NCBI GenBank assembly: GCA_026874595.1
Contig: CM049314.1
Coordinates: 30,947,729 to 31,011,728, forward strand
DNA from: Sipunculus nudus
Taxonomy: Eukaryota; Annelida; Sipuncula; Golfingiida; Sipunculidae
Reading direction: 5' to 3'
Length of the DNA: 64,000 nt
Both the position numbers and the translations under genes were made by a program. Below, piece by piece: positions 36,891-50,740 of this stretch; positions within the stretch are counted from its first letter, which is position 1, and every line of letters starts with the position of its first letter. The notes under the pieces are model-generated. The model was not told where the DNA came from, searched no databases, and saw only the letters and a program-made list of their open reading frames with translations.

Positions 36891-38040
36891 AGGTTATATC
36901 CAAACTGGACTGTACCAGGCCATAAAACAACATGTGTGTGTATGACTGACAGAACAAAAATATAACAATATATTTAAACGGTTTAGTTCTGTTTTTGACA
37001 ATTTTTGCTCGTTATAAGAAATAAAATATGAAATATCGATAAATAAACTGCCGTTTGGGCAGTTTATGTGGAAGGCGCCAAATAGTTCTCCGAGATTTGT
37101 GAGATTCATTGTATCCGCCCAACCAGACTTTGGCAGAGATAATGTCAGTCTAGTATCACCGCCGCTGCCGAAGGGTTCGTGTCAGAGACCTCGGAAACCC
37201 CACGATGAATCTTTCTGGAATCCGGGAAAATTATTGGGTTAGATGTCATTGGTGCCATCTACAATCGTTTTGCCTGACGTCCGTCTCTGCATGTTTTTTT
37301 TTTTTTGGAATAAAATCACTCATGTATCATATGACTGCCTGAAATTTGTACATCCTTTTTTGGGGGGATAGCCTTCTCATATACACAAGAGGTGGCGCCA
37401 CCTAACATAATTCTTCCATCCGTGGATCTCGTTTAACACATGTATGCATTTTTCTCAGGTGTGAATTGACTTCTTTTGTATGTTCTAGGATTGTAGTAGC
37501 TTGCCCACATGACACCTAAAACAATTCATTTAGTTTCTTCCTTCAATACATCTTTGGATTGATGGCAACTCTAATGCCACAAATGTGGAGGTTGTCATGT
37601 TAGGAGTGATTACAGACTTCAGTCTTTCCATGCCTCTGTGGCTTGACATATACCCGAATTCGCCTGTCGACTGCCCATGTTCTAGTTTAAATTATTTTCT
37701 TTTATGCAAAAGGTATGAGGAAAAACAATCATCAGTTTTAGGTATATGAAATAAAATATTCATGAAATCAACTTGTGCATAACCAGCGGATTGTTTCACT
37801 GGACTCATACGTTCTTGCCATAAACCATGCGAATATGTCTAGCAAATGCTGGATGTAGAATTGTAAAACATATAGATAAATACTTTGTTTTGTTCAGAAA
37901 GAGGAACTTTCCATGGTACATTTGAGATGTGTTACCATGTTTGCCTTTGTCTCTGAGTCGCAACTCTCATGTTATATAACCGTGTTATACATTATATAAC
38001 CTTTGTCTTGATTATTAAACTGTGGTTCGTTCACTGCTTC

Positions 38041-38044
<4 letters not shown>
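36891..38044. other. No gene recognised; one GGTGGCGCCACC site
   Basis: A perfect 12-bp palindrome GGTGGCGCCACC lies at 37391-37402 in a decayed repeat. A T-run is at about 37290-37306. Nothing else is identified. Confidence 0.45.

Positions 38045-38109
<65 letters not shown>
38045..38109. repeat. (TA)n microsatellite
   Basis: About 32 uninterrupted TA units. Confidence 0.97.
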
Positions 38110-38116
<7 letters not shown>

Positions 38117-41100
38117 TCATATTATAGTTGTTGCTCTTTTTGAATTCTGCATGCATGTTTTTTTTTCATACAGATCTTTGTTGTGAGGTATATTTTTAGG
38201 AGTGCCGTAGAAAATTTTAGTTCGGAATTAGCCGGTAACGCTTTCCGAACTTTCAAAGTTCAACGGCCCATATTGATGTTTATAATTGTGGGTCTTTTAA
38301 AGTTAAAAATTGAAAATTTAGACGAGTCTTGGTTTGTTATTCATGCATAATTACCACTTAATTGAAATATACAGCGAGGTCAGGTCTAAAAAGGTGTACT
38401 AAAATATCATAAGTAAGCCTATGGGTACATTTTTCAGTAATTAGAAAGAGTATTAGGCTTTCCGGTAGTTTCTAGAAATTTTTCTCAGCTTCTATGAATA
38501 GAGTAAGTTTGATGAAGACGAAGGTAAACAGAGGTTTCTTGTATACGGGACTACAATTTATACTGGAGTCGTACAATATAGTTCAGTTTGAAGCTCATTT
38601 GCCATTTGGTTTAGAACATTCATTTTAATTGGATTATTTGAAGTGTTCAATTAACGTTCGTGCACTTATAGTAATCTCTGTCCTTTTTTTCTGCAGTTGT
38701 GCAGATCTACCTCTCGACAGATATTACATATCGTGTCCGTAGTACTTATAAAAAATCCCGAGCTAGGTTAATTTTGATAACATTCATTTTTTCTTCAAAT
38801 CGCGAGAAATGTCCCTGATGTATATATCATCTGACAAATATCCCATCATTTTGTCAAAAGTAATCAAATAACAACTTTTAGAGATACGGAGAAATTTTGG
38901 AGGAGGTTTTGATTAAGAGAATTTCATCTCGACACAACTTTGTAAAAGTAAATCAATTAATCAATTCATCACAGCATCAGATCCGTTGAACGTAGTTATG
39001 CGGGCATGGCTTTGTGTATTTGTTTTCAACGTAAAACGTGCTATCACCATAAACATGCCATCAACCTGGTTAGAGGACACATGATGATGCCCCAGCCGAG
39101 CATCACTAATGGTGACCTCGTTACGCACCCCCCCCCCCTCCCCCTCCGCACAACATGCACTTGTGTTTAAGTTCAAGGCTGTGTGAGGCCATGCTAACAC
39201 AAATCTTACATATCACAACGCAGTAAATTATGTGTCTATATGGACACAATGGCAGAATGGCTAACACTTGAACACAATTTAAAAGTGTTTAAAGTTTGGT
39301 ACTTCTGTTTGCTTCCAGTTGGATATTTTTATATTAACAAGAACAGTTTAATTTTGGAACCGGTCTGGTTTGTCTCCTGTCTCTCATTTATGAAGCTACG
39401 AAAAAGGTTTTGATGACCTGTAGGGAATATGAGTGACATTTCTTTATGATTGATTAGTGTGATATCACCCACAAATAGTAAAACTAGGGTAAAGCTGCAT
39501 TGTTTATTCGTAATGTAGAAGGCTATATTATCTGACCTGGCCCTTTAGGTGACGCATCACCGGTATGAATTTGGTGACTATGTCAGTGTTGTCAAGTTGT
39601 TGCGTTAACACAACTTTGTCAAACATTTTATCAGCTGGCATGATGAGAGTAACCAGAGTAACCCATTAATCTATAAAACATGATAACACACAATGATTTT
39701 GCTAGATAGTATGTCCAATACCCCTTTACTTTCGAATTTCAATATAACTAAGTCAATCTGAGGGAGAAAAAAAACTTTACCCAACAGAGAAATCAGAAAT
39801 TGGTAAATTTTACATCAAACCTGTTGTTGATATAGATAAATTTGACTATACGGCTTCACTCAACAAATCAACAGCGCTTGATCAATGGTCCTGTAGTTTT
39901 GAGGCTTCTTTTGTACCAAAAGTCGTGTATGCCTTGACCGCTGTTCCCTGACATGCCCACTTCATACAAAGAAGACGGCTCTCGCTATGTTTCGTTTCAA
40001 TATTTTGCATTAAAATATTGTTATTATTTTCTTTGCACTTTTTCTCTTTCTGTTGATTTTTTAACCCGAGAAAAAACATTTTGTCAGGGGTAGAGGAACC
40101 GACTAAAAACAGCAGCTTCTGTCTATTTTATTTATGCCAGTTATTTTAGTTGCCAATGTTTATATGACTATTAGTATAACCTAGGCTTAACATACTGATA
40201 TTCGTCTATAACTATATTTTCGGAAAATGCAAAAGTAATTGTGCTCGAAATGTCGTCTTTGTAATTGTATTTAAATGCGAATCTTTAAAGAATAATATTT
40301 AGGTATAGTTTATTTGTACATTTGCATTTTTTACCTACATTAATAGTTTGTTTTAATACTTTATTAGGGTTCCGCTTGAAAAGTATGACCTCTCTCAAGT
40401 TCACACGGATCATCGATCCCTATGAGGTCTCCAGTCCTATTGAATTAAATACAAAAACCAATATGGCCGCCAATGCAAAATCGGTGATTTTTTAACATTA
40501 TTCGTACCCACGAGAGTGTGTGCATTCAAATTGCATGTGCCTGTATAATCAAATATGGATCTCAGGCAAATATTCTAAAACACCTTTTTAATAAAATTTT
40601 TATTATGTCAAGCATCCAGTATTGCCACAGGCTGCCATTCTGTGTAACTGGCTAACGGTAGACCTAATTTGGTTTCCATTTAAACCTTACCATACTGATG
40701 ACAATTCACACCTCATGTTAGCAATACTATGCCACAGGATGCCATTCTGTGAAACTTGCATCCGACTTCGAATTTCAAGTATAGGGATAAAAAATACCCA
40801 GTACTGACTAAAGAGTACAGTGTATCATCCATCATGAGCAGAGTGTAAGCATCTCAAATGGTACCGCTGTTCAACTTCTGTAATCAACACATTACCTCCT
40901 CAAAGAGTTATCTGGTTTCTTCTCAGGGAACACATGACTGGCATAAGGATAATTGCTTTCTTTGATAACCTTGCTTTTTAGCATGTCTCAAAGATGTTCT
41001 TTCATTCCGTGAAATTCTTATGTTGGAATTAGTCTGTATTTTTTCTGAAAGGTTCAGGTTTCCTTGTATAGGCTCTTGTCAAACCAGTAATATAGAGAAT

Positions 41101-41523
41101 GGGGTTCAGATGAGAAATGTATTGTTTTGGTGGACATCACTTGATTTATGTTACTGGGTTTTCTTTTTCCGTGCTAGGTTAATCTAAAAAGCAAGCCTAC
41201 ATGTGGAAAAAGTACCATACTTCTGAAAAAAAACTGGTTTCCTGCCTGGTCCTGGAGCATTTGTAAACAAGATCTTAGGTTGTTGAAATAAGGGCCTTAT
41301 GGTTAAATTCGGTATCCTTCATCACCAGCGCTGGATCAGAAAACGCTTAATTTTGCAATATATAAGAGAAAATTATGTCAAATGGAATGATCCCAAAATA
41401 TTATAATGATTCACACCAACATGTCGTAAATCGAGTAGAATTTCCACTCAAACCATATCAGAGCTAGAAACATGTTTCTTAAATAACCACTAAGCAACCG
41501 TACTAACTTGTGACCCTGTGTCA
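38110..41523. other. No gene recognised before the tandem array
   Basis: AT-rich unique-looking DNA. A short duplicated phrase, 'attgccacaggctgccattctgtgtaactggc' at about 40620 and 'ctatgccacaggatgccattctgtgaaacttgc' at about 40727, lies 107 bp apart. A C-run is at 39128-39137. Short frames in this stretch show no motif. Confidence 0.45.
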
Positions 41524-42403
41524 AGTAACCAACTGTAGGATATATTATCAGCAATCATTTCAAAGATTTGGCGTTACCTTCAATATAAACAGGATTCGAC
41601 TGTTAGGATGTTGGTTTACAATCCGCACTTGTTCTCTTCCACGGCTGAGAACAAGTATTGTTCAGTTTAAAAGTTTCCCACATATATCCCTCTAAGCATG
41701 AAAACTGTACGGGTTTTGTTTACGTTTGCAATAAAGGTCTTTTGCTGATTCAGTTTCTACTTATTTCCTTTGCCTTTCAAACAAAGAGACTCTGTTTTCA
41801 ATTTATTCCAGTGTTATGTAAATATGTCTTAGGCATTTAATAACATGTAACAGTTTTAAGATTTTCATTTCTGAAATCAAAACCTGAAAAGAAGCCATGC
41901 TAATAATGTCTGGCTTTATCACATATTCAGACAAAACAGTTCATAATGATATTTAGGAATTCATATATGGTTCCTCGTCTAGTTTTATTATGGTATCATT
42001 TGAAATGGTTTCGATATACTGGACTCAGTATTTAATAAAGTGTGGTAACACATACCTGAAGGAAAAGGGCTTGAACCACCTGACATATTGTAGGGGTTAA
42101 GATTTGACCGCGTTCTTTTCCTGCATATTTACGGATAATCATGTGCTTTCATTTATTGCTTTTGCTTTGAATGTGCTTCAACTGTTCATGACAGAACTAA
42201 ACTGTTTCAATATATTTTATATATTTTTATTTTCCGTTAGCCGAATCAGCCCATTATGTTATGGCTGTAAATATCATCGTTATTATTTGGATAAAATTGT
42301 TACAAGGATAAGCTAAATTATAGGTTGGCTTATAGGTAAGTCTTTCATCTGGTTCAGCACTACTGTAAATGCCCATAACGGCATTACCTTTATATATTTA
42401 CTG

Positions 42404-43984
42404 TTAACCCCTTTTTAATTTGATTGGCATCTGCTTGAATCGATCACAAAGTCGACCGATGATTCTGTTGATACCAAAACAAATAATCAGTAACATCATT
42501 ACAAGCGCTGTGTAAACTTCGACAAGTTTGTATTTTAGTAATGGTAGGTTGGAGAGGTGTTTTGATTTAATATATTTCTCACCGTAATTGATGAAATGAT
42601 TTATCCAGTAATCAAGAGTATCAGAAGGAGACACCAGTTTATTCTGTATTATGCTGGACATTTCCCTTGTCGCATTGAGATCATTTTGCTGCCAACAACT
42701 TGGTTTATTGTTTCGTTCAGTGACTTCATATTCAATTCCTTTAAAGGTAGCACTACCCCATATCCTTTCAACTCCGTTATGGCGCCAATGTGGTACTGGT
42801 CAAACACAGATGGCACTACGATGGATGGAACTCCTATATATGCAGCTTCGTTCATTGTGTTGGTTTCCCCGTGGTATACTAATAGTTTGGGCTTCCTTTC
42901 TGCAAGGAGGCCAGTCAGTAGTAGCCAGGGTAATACAATACAGTTTGAATACAGCTTGCCCGGTGGAGAAGTGTTTTTTTTACGACAAAGTGATATGGCG
43001 ACTGTTCGACTGAGCCTAAACTAATTTGCATTAGGCCCTTCGGTAGTTCTACCCAACTTCCGAAAGAAATCACGATTATCCCTCTTGGGGCCTCATCGAT
43101 GAAGTTTTCTATTTCCTTTGGCAATGACTGTTCCAGAGAAACGGTTAAGCGCCAAACGTAAATATCATTTAATGGCATAGGCCGAGGAAAATCAGTCATG
43201 TGATCACGTATCAGAAGGGAAGCTGCTGCTCGGTCTGCCAGCTGAGCTGCAGAATAAGCTGTTTTATCAGATATATACCTCACAGAAAGTTCAGCGTCAT
43301 CAGTTAAAAAAGCCTATGTCTTGCACTATAAGGGTCAGTGTATTTATGATTCATTGCTGAAACGACATTTGTCGGTATACCTCGTATAACGTGATGGTAC
43401 GTAGGATTGCTCATGTGGCCATTATGCGCAATCACATTAACCCGATAATTGAGCGTACGGTATGGAGAGTCTGTAAGGAAAATATGCTACTGTATCTCGC
43501 CCATATAGCAAAATCAAAGTTTTATTTTGCTAATATCCTGACCTGTCGATCATCCTGCAGCATTGATTCACATACTGCATTATGTACTTTGTACTCTTCG
43601 TAATAAAATTGTAACAGAGATAACCAGGAACCATGCAAAGCTGTTTGAAGTGCTTTTCTCAAATATTCCTCATTTGTACTTGGAGGAGTTACCATTGTCG
43701 CGTAGGTTAGAAGAGTAAAAGATATATGAATCAGCCGTTGCAAAAGCTTCAGGCACGACTATTTTAACGTTATAACCTTGATGAACAAGTTCATTTCCCG
43801 TCTTCATGAAATTAATCACATCACTCTTGAACGTACCTGGGACCAATAACTCGTTATACGCATCTGACAACAAAGACAGACCAAACCATACTGGTATCAA
43901 TATCGAGGACCACATTTTAAATCTGTAATCTTGCATAGAGTTGCTGTCTTTCCTTGCCCTACAATAGATTTGTGGATTTAACAA
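42404..43984 (-). pseudogene. UDP-glycosyltransferase pseudogene, array unit 1
   Basis: From a likely start Met near 43915 the parts appear in UGT order. A signal-peptide-like WSSILIPVWFGLSLLSDAYN leads to LLVPGTFKSDVINFMKTGNE and NVKIVVPEAFA (acceptor half). Next comes the EEYLRKALQTALHGSW to NAVCESMLQDD region (about 43680-43530), then DKTAYSAAQLADRAAAS (43260-43205) and IVISFGSW. The UGT signature YHGETNTMNEAAYIGVPSIV is at about 42880-42825. Last are a membrane anchor (about 42520-42450) and a basic tail ending KLKRG. The active family glucuronidates or glucosylates lipophilic compounds in the ER. Here the frame breaks at about 43740-43670, a stop follows RILAK (about 43522), and the frame breaks again near 43460, 43305 and at an A4 run (T4 at 42684-42687 on plus). 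This unit alone has an extra frameshift in a T8 run at 42974-42981. No intron boundaries are needed to explain the layout. Confidence 0.93.
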
Positions 43985-45190
43985 ACTCTCTTCCTATCAG
44001 TCTTTCAAAAGAATTAGGTGGCCTGTGTAAAAATCTAGTTCTGTGTGTGACTTTTCCCCGGAGTAATGTAGTAATGTCTTTTTACCGAATAATATAGGAT
44101 ATCATATATCATACCATCTGTCTCACTTCTTTGCTCATTTTTTAAGAACTGCCATATACACTGTCAAGAAATTGTTTGCAAACCCTATCCTCGCATTGGA
44201 TAAAAATATAAAATCGCATACACCTAGGTGTCAATATGTCATAGATGTCATAGATATTTTCCAAAATTGTGCTCTTTCCTTCATATTTAAACTCAATGGC
44301 GAATTATCATTGTGAATATCTGGATTATCACACAGGTGATTCAAAAAAACAACCAGTTATTATTGCAAAACGATAGTTGTTACTCTTTAGTTGTTATGAC
44401 GGCAAACAAAAAAAAAAAAAAAAAAAAAAAATGAGTGAAGATTTGTTCATACAATTGTCATGAAGCAGTGCTCTTTAACTATTTACAATAGAATATTTAT
44501 TGTATGATGTGTATTTATGTCACGTTATATAAGGTTTATACAAGTCGTGATACTTAACACAGAGAAGTACCTTTTCCTTCCGAGTACAGCGTTCAGAAAG
44601 AAGAATTCTCTCTGACAGCCAACTGTTTAGAGTTAAGCAAGTGGTTTGGTTAGAAGTCAGTACTGTTACATCATGTTAATATAGGTACATAGGTAACAAG
44701 TCAATGTATGGCTAGCAAAAAGAAGTCCAGCGCCGAGGACAGAATTATGAAATTTTTTATTTTATATCCAAAGGCATATCATAATATTTAATTTATTATA
44801 TCAGGGTTTAAACTTAAATCCCCAAGTAACCGGCAGGCATACATCTGTGCAGGTAGGTCTGGTTGTGTGCAGTTTAGGCTTGCATTCTGTTTGGGCGTGT
44901 AACTCATGAAGTAAGTAGCCTCTGGTGATGCGGCGGAACTATGTTGGGTGGTCTTGTGTAATGTTTTCCGAGGTTTCCCTAGTCTATGCCTAGTAGGTAC
45001 GTCCGTGAGACTATTAATGCGCCCCAGTATAGCCATCATATTTTAAATACCTTGTACTATAGTATAATTCTGGTTCCAAAAGTGTATATAACATATTATA
45101 AGTAAATACGTATATCAGGTGCTGAGGGCATCCCAGACATTATCGAAAAGATGAGAGATAGGGTATCCTACGTGGCACAGTAAATATATA

Positions 45191-45244
<54 letters not shown>

Positions 45245-45262
45245 TGTGTGTGTGTTTAACTT

Positions 45263-45533
45263 ACTCTGAAGAAAAACAACACTGTAAATTCACTACAGTC
45301 TGTTTCACGGGATGCGACCCGATCATCAGGTGAATGTTGTTAGAATGAAGCTAGCGGCGTGGTTTGAAAAGCCGAGACTTTACGAGATTACGAGATCATG
45401 CTTTGTGCGTATTGGGGGGAACAGTTAATGACTGACACTGAACCTATTGTCCTCGGGGGGTCAATAGGATTGGGTGGGGTACACGTGCGATACTGGAACA
45501 TAACAGGGGACAGAGGTTTATTGTGGTTTTAAT
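45263..45533 (-). mobile_element. PLE terminal repeat (pLTR), unit 1
   Basis: This 271-bp block is the same as 53589-53859, where it forms the 3' terminal repeat of the Penelope-like element. Here it is present without the element's coding part, because the tandem unit ends about 160 bp beyond it. A (TA)n tract abuts it on the left. Confidence 0.9.
45275..45341 (-). ncRNA. Type I hammerhead ribozyme, unit 1
   Basis: Identical over 67 nt to the ribozyme described at 55446-55512. Predicted self-cleavage lies between 45294 and 45293 on the minus strand. Upstream stem-I half AACAACA...TTCAC, core CTGATGA, stem II CGGG/CCCG, core GAAAC, then GTA before the cut. Confidence 0.85.
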
Positions 45534-46573
45534 GTTTATAATTAATACAAAGATATTTTACCACGAAGCCCATTAGCAAGTAAGCTGGGTACAGTAACAT
45601 TTCAGTAGTATACACATGTGATATAAATATACAATGCACATATACTATGAAAATAAACAATTCAAAAGGCAAATATACAATATAAACAGCTGTAGTAACC
45701 AACTGTAGGATATATTATCAGCAATCATTTCAAAGATTTGGCGTTACCTTCAATATAAACAGGATTCGACTGTTAGGATGTTGGTTTACAATCCGCACTT
45801 GTTCTCTTCCACGGCTGAGAACAAGTATTGTTCAGTTTAAAAGTTTCCCACATATATCCCTCTAAGCATGAAAACTGTACGGGTTTTGTTTACGTTTGCA
45901 ATAAAGGTCTTTTGCTGATTCAGTTTCTACTTATTTCCTTTGCCTTTCAAACAAAGAGACTCTGTTTTCAATTTATTCCAGTGTTATGTAAATATGTCTT
46001 AGGCATTTAATGACATGTAACAGTTTTAAGATTTTCATTTCTGAAATCAAAACCTGAAAAGAAGCCATGCTAATAATGTCTGGCTTTATCACATATTCAG
46101 ACAAAACAGTTCATAATGATATTTAGGAATTCATATATGGTTCCTCGTCTAGTTTTATTATGGTATCATTTGAAATGGTTTCGATATACTGGACTCAGTA
46201 TTTAATAAAGTGTGGTAACACATACCTGAAGGAAAAGGGCTTGAACCACCTGACATATTGTAGGGGTTAAGATTTGACCGCGTTCTTTTCCTGCATATTT
46301 ACGGATAATCATGTGCTTTCATTTATTGCTTTTGCTTTGAATGTGCTTCAACTGTTCATGACAGAACTAAACTGTTTCAATATATTTTATATATTTTTAT
46401 TTTCCGTTAGCCGAATCAGCCCATTATGTTATGGCTGTAAATATCATCGTTATTATTTGGATAAAATTGTTACAAGGATAAGCTAAATTATAGGTTGGCT
46501 TATAGGTAAGTCTTTCATCTGGTTCAGCACTACTGTAAATGCCCATAACGGCATTACCTTTATATATTTACTG

Positions 46574-48155
46574 TTAACCCCTTTTTAATTTGATTGGCAT
46601 CTGCTTGAATCGATCACAAAGTCGACCGATGATTCTGTTGATACCAAAACAAATAATCAGTAACATCATTACAAGCGCTGTGTAAACTTCGACAAGTTTG
46701 TATTTTAGTAATGGTAGGTTGGAGAGGTGTTTTGATTTAATATATTTCTCACCGTAATTGATGAAATGATTTATCCAGTAATCAAGAGTATCAGAAGGAG
46801 ACACCAGTTTATTCTGTATTATGCTGGACATTTCCCTTGTCGCATTGAGATCATTTTGCTGCCAACAACTTGGTTTATTGTTTCGTTCAGTGACTTCATA
46901 TTCAATTCTTTTAAAGGTAGCACTACCCCATATCCTTTCAACTCCGTTATGGCGCCAATGTGGTACTGGTCAAACACAGATGGCACTACGATTGATGGAA
47001 CTCCTATATATGCAGCTTCGTTCATTGTGTTGGTTTCCCCGTGGTATACTAATAGTTTGGGCTTCCTTTCTGCAAGGAGGCCAGTCAGTAGTAGCCAGGG
47101 TAATACAATACAGTTTGAATACAGCTTGCCCGGTGGAGAAGTGTTTTTTTTTACGACAAAGTGATATGGCGACTGTTCGACTGAGCCTAAACTAATTTGC
47201 ATTAGGCCCTTCGGTAGTTCTACCCAACTTCCGAAAGAAATCACGATTATCCCTCTTGGGGCCTCATCGATGAAGTTTTCTATTTCCTTTGGCAATGACT
47301 GTTCCAGAGAAACGGTTAAGCGCCAAACGTAAATATCATTTAATGGCATAGGCCGAGGAAAATCAGTCATGTGATCACGTATCAGAAGGGAAGCTGCTGC
47401 TCGGTCTGCCAGCTGAGCTGCAGAATAAGCTGTTTTATCAGATATATACCTCACAGAAAGTTCAGCGTCATCAGTTAAAAAAGCCTTTGTCTTGCACTAT
47501 AAGGGTCAGTGTATTTATGATTCATTGCTGAAACGACATTTGTCGGTATACCTCGTATAACGTGATGGTACGTAGGATTGCTCATGTGGCCATTATGCGC
47601 AATCACATTAACCCGATAATTGAGCGTACGGTATGGAGAGTCTGTAAGGAAAATATGCTACTGTATCTCGCCCATATAGCAAAATCAAAGTTTTATTTTG
47701 CTAATATCCTGACCTGTCGATCATCCTGCAGCATTGATTCACATACTGCATTATGTACTTTGTACTCTTCGTAATAAAATTGTAACAGAGATAACCAGGA
47801 ACCATGCAAAGCTGTTTGAAGTGCTTTTCTCAAATATTCCTCATTTGTACTTGGAGGAGTTACCATTGTCGCGTAGGTTAGAAGAGTAAAAGATATATGA
47901 ATCAGCCGTTGCAAAAGCTTCAGGCACGACTATTTTAACGTTATAACCTTGATGAACAAGTTCATTTCCCGTCTTCATGAAATTAATCACATCACTCTTG
48001 AACGTACCTGGGACCAATAACTCGTTATACGCATCTGACAACAAAGACAGACCAAACCATACTGGTATCAATATCGAGGACCACATTTTAAATCTGTAAT
48101 CTTGCATAGAGTTGCTGTCTTTCCTTGCCCTACAATAGATTTGTGGATTTAACAA
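46574..48155 (-). pseudogene. UDP-glycosyltransferase pseudogene, array unit 2
   Basis: This is the best preserved copy. A 211-codon open stretch (47454-46819) covers RYISDKTAYSAAQLADR, TVSLEQSLPKEIENFIDEAP, IVISFGSWVELPKG, LVYHGETNTMNEAAYIGVPS and FDQYHIGAITELKGYGVVLP. These are the donor-binding half and UGT signature; the T run at 47144-47152 is T9 and in frame. The N-terminal exon (likely Met near 48086) has a signal peptide and the LLVPGTFKSDVI motif. The C-terminal 85 codons (46831-46574) hold the membrane helix VYTALVMMLLIICFGI and a basic tail. The two are out of frame at the A4 run (46854-46857). Other lesions shared with units 1 and 3 are a frame change at 47914-47841, a stop after RILAK (about 47692), and frame changes near 47630 and 47480. 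It cannot encode a full enzyme as read. Confidence 0.93.
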
Positions 48156-49357
48156 ACTCTCTTCCTATCAGTCTTTCAAAAGAATTAGGTGGCCTGTGTA
48201 AAAATCTAGTTCTGTGTGTGACTTTTCCCCGGAGTAATGTACTAATGTCTTTTTACCGAATAATATAGGATATCATATATCATACCATCTGTCTCACTTC
48301 TTTGCTCATTTTTTAAGAACTGCCATATACACTGTCAAGAAATTGTTTGCAAACCCTATCCTCGCATTGGATAAAAATATAAAATCGCATACACCTAGGT
48401 GTCAATATGTCATAGATGTCATAGATATTTTCCAAAATTGTGCTCTTTCCTTCATATTTAAACTCAATGGCGAATTATCATTGTGAATATCTGGATTATC
48501 ACACAGGTGATTCAAAAAAACAACCAGTTATTATTGCAAAACGATAGTTGTTACTCTTTAGTTGTTATGACGGCAAACAAAAAAAAAAAAAAAAAAAAAA
48601 ATGAGTGAAGATTTGTTCATACAATTGTCATGAAGCAGTGCTCTTTAACTATTTACAATAGAATATTTATTGTATGATGTGTATTTATGTCACGTTATAT
48701 AAGGTTTATACAAGTCGTGATACTTAACACAGAGAAGTACCTTTTCCTTCCGAGTACAGCGTTCAGAAAGAAGAATTCTCTCTGACAGCCAACTGTTTAG
48801 AGTTAAGCAAGTGGTTTGGTTAGAAGTCAGTACTGTTACATCATGTTAATATAGGTACATAGGTAACAAGTCAATGTATGGCTAGCAAAAAGAAGTCCAG
48901 CGCCGAGGACAGAATTATGAAATTTTTTATTTTATATCCAAAGGCATATCATAATATTTAATTTATTATATCAGGGTTTAAACTTAAATCCCCAAGTAAC
49001 CGGCAGGCATACATCTGTGCAGGTAGGTCTGGTTGTGTGCAGTTTAGGCTTGCATTCTGTTTGGGCGTGTAACTCATGAAGTAAGTAGCCTCTGGTGATG
49101 CGGCGGAACTATGTTGGGTGGTCTTGTGTAATGTTTTCCGAGGTTTCCCTAGTCTATGCCTAGTAGGTACGTCCGTGAGACTATTAATGCGCCCCAGTAT
49201 AGCCATCATATTTTAAATACCTTGTACTATATAATTCTGGTTCCAAAAGTGTATATAACATATTATAAGTAAATACGTATATCAGGTGCTGAGGGCATCC
49301 CAGACATTATCGAAAAGATGAGAGATAGGGTATCCTACGTGGCACAGTAAATATATA

Positions 49358-49411
<54 letters not shown>

Positions 49412-49429
49412 TGTGTGTGTGTTTAACTT

Positions 49430-49700
49430 ACTCTGAAGAAAAACAACACTGTAAATTCACTACAGTCTGTTTCACGGGATGCGACCCGATCATCAGGTGA
49501 ATGTTGTTAGAATGAAGCTAGCGGCGTGGTTTGAAAAGCCGAGACTTTACGAGATTACGAGATCATGCTTTGTGCGTATTGGGGGGAACAGTTAATGACT
49601 GACACTGAACCTATTGTCCTCGGGGGGTCAATAGGATTGGGTGGGGTACACGTGCGATACTGGAACATAACAGGGGACAGAGGTTTATTGTGGTTTTAAT
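49430..49700 (-). mobile_element. PLE terminal repeat (pLTR), unit 2
   Basis: Same block as 53589-53859, lying right of the (TA)n tract at 49349-49408. Coding sequence of the element is absent in this unit. Confidence 0.9.
49442..49508 (-). ncRNA. Type I hammerhead ribozyme, unit 2
   Basis: Identical over 67 nt to the copies in units 1 and 3 and to the reverse complement of the plus-strand copy. Predicted cut between 49461 and 49460 on minus, 4,167 nt from the unit 1 cut and 4,159 nt from the unit 3 cut. Confidence 0.85.
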
Positions 49701-50740
49701 GTTTATAATTAATACAAAGATATTTTACCACGAAGCCCATTAGCAAGTAAGCTGGGTACAGTAACATTTCAGTAGTATACACATGTGATATAAATATACA
49801 ATGCACATATACTATGAAAATAAACAATTCAAAAGGCAAATATACAATATAAACAGCTGTAGTAACCAACTGTAGGATATATTATCAGCAATCATTTCAA
49901 AGATTTGGCGTTACCTTCAATATAAACAGGATTCGACTGTTAGGATGTTGGTTTACAATCCGCACTTGTTCTCTTCCACGGCTGAGAACAAGTATTGTTC
50001 AGTTTAAAAGTTTCCCACATATATCCCTCTAAGCATGAAAACTGTACGGGTTTTGTTTACGTTTGCAATAAAGGTCTTTTGCTGATTCAGTTTCTACTTA
50101 TTTCCTTTGCCTTTCAAACAAAGAGACTCTGTTTTCAATTTATTCCAGTGTTATGTAAATATGTCTTAGGCATTTAATGACATGTAACAGTTTTAAGATT
50201 TTCATTTCTGAAATCAAAACCTGAAAAGAAGCCATGCTAATAATGTCTGGCTTTATCACATATTCAGACAAAACAGTTCATAATGATATTTAGGAATTCA
50301 TATATGGTTCCTCGTCTAGTTTTATTATGGTATCATTTGAAATGGTTTCGATATACTGGACTCAGTATTTAATAAAGTGTGGTAACACATACCTGAAGGA
50401 AAAGGGCTTGAACCACCTGACATATTGTAGGGGTTAAGATTTGACCGCGTTCTTTTCCTGCATATTTACGGATAATCATGTGCTTTCATTTATTGCTTTT
50501 GCTTTGAATGTGCTTCAACTGTTCATGACAGAACTAAACTGTTTCAATATATTTTATATATTTTTATTTTCCGTTAGCCGAATCAGCCCATTATGTTATG
50601 GCTGTAAATATCATCGTTATTATTTGGATAAAATTGTTACAAGGATAAGCTAAATTATAGGTTGGCTTATAGGTAAGTCTTTCATCTGGTTCAGCACTAC
50701 TGTAAATGCCCATAACGGCATTACCTTTATATATTTACTG

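Larger units (their letters stand above)
41524..45693. repeat. Tandem array unit 1 (4,170 bp)
   Basis: It starts at 'agtaaccaactgtaggata' and ends at the next occurrence of that phrase (45694). It contains a UGT pseudogene (minus), an A24 run at 44408-44431, a TA tract at 45185-45242, and a PLE terminal repeat with hammerhead (minus). Private differences include ACGATGG for ATTGATGG near 42818, one fewer T at 42974-42981, and GCCTATG for GCCTTTG near 43311. Confidence 0.97.
45694..49860. repeat. Tandem array unit 2 (4,167 bp)
   Basis: Same content and order as unit 1. Private differences seen by eye are CAATTCTTTT for CAATTCCTTT near 46905 and a 4-bp deletion in the 'actatagtataatt' stretch near 49228. 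It shares GCCTTTG, ATTGATGG, TTAATGACATG and the T9 run with unit 3. That makes units 2 and 3 the closer pair. Confidence 0.97.

Noticed and set aside
42596-43024. Plus-strand open frames of 120-142 codons opposite the UGT exons (also 46766-47195 and 50933-51362)
   Set aside because: They are antisense to a recognisable UGT on minus, which fully explains the sequence. No family motif is seen on plus.
44788-45039. 83-codon minus frame present in all three array units (also 48958 and 53122)
   Set aside because: Its conservation only reflects the recent duplication. No motif, homologous family or transcript signal is visible.
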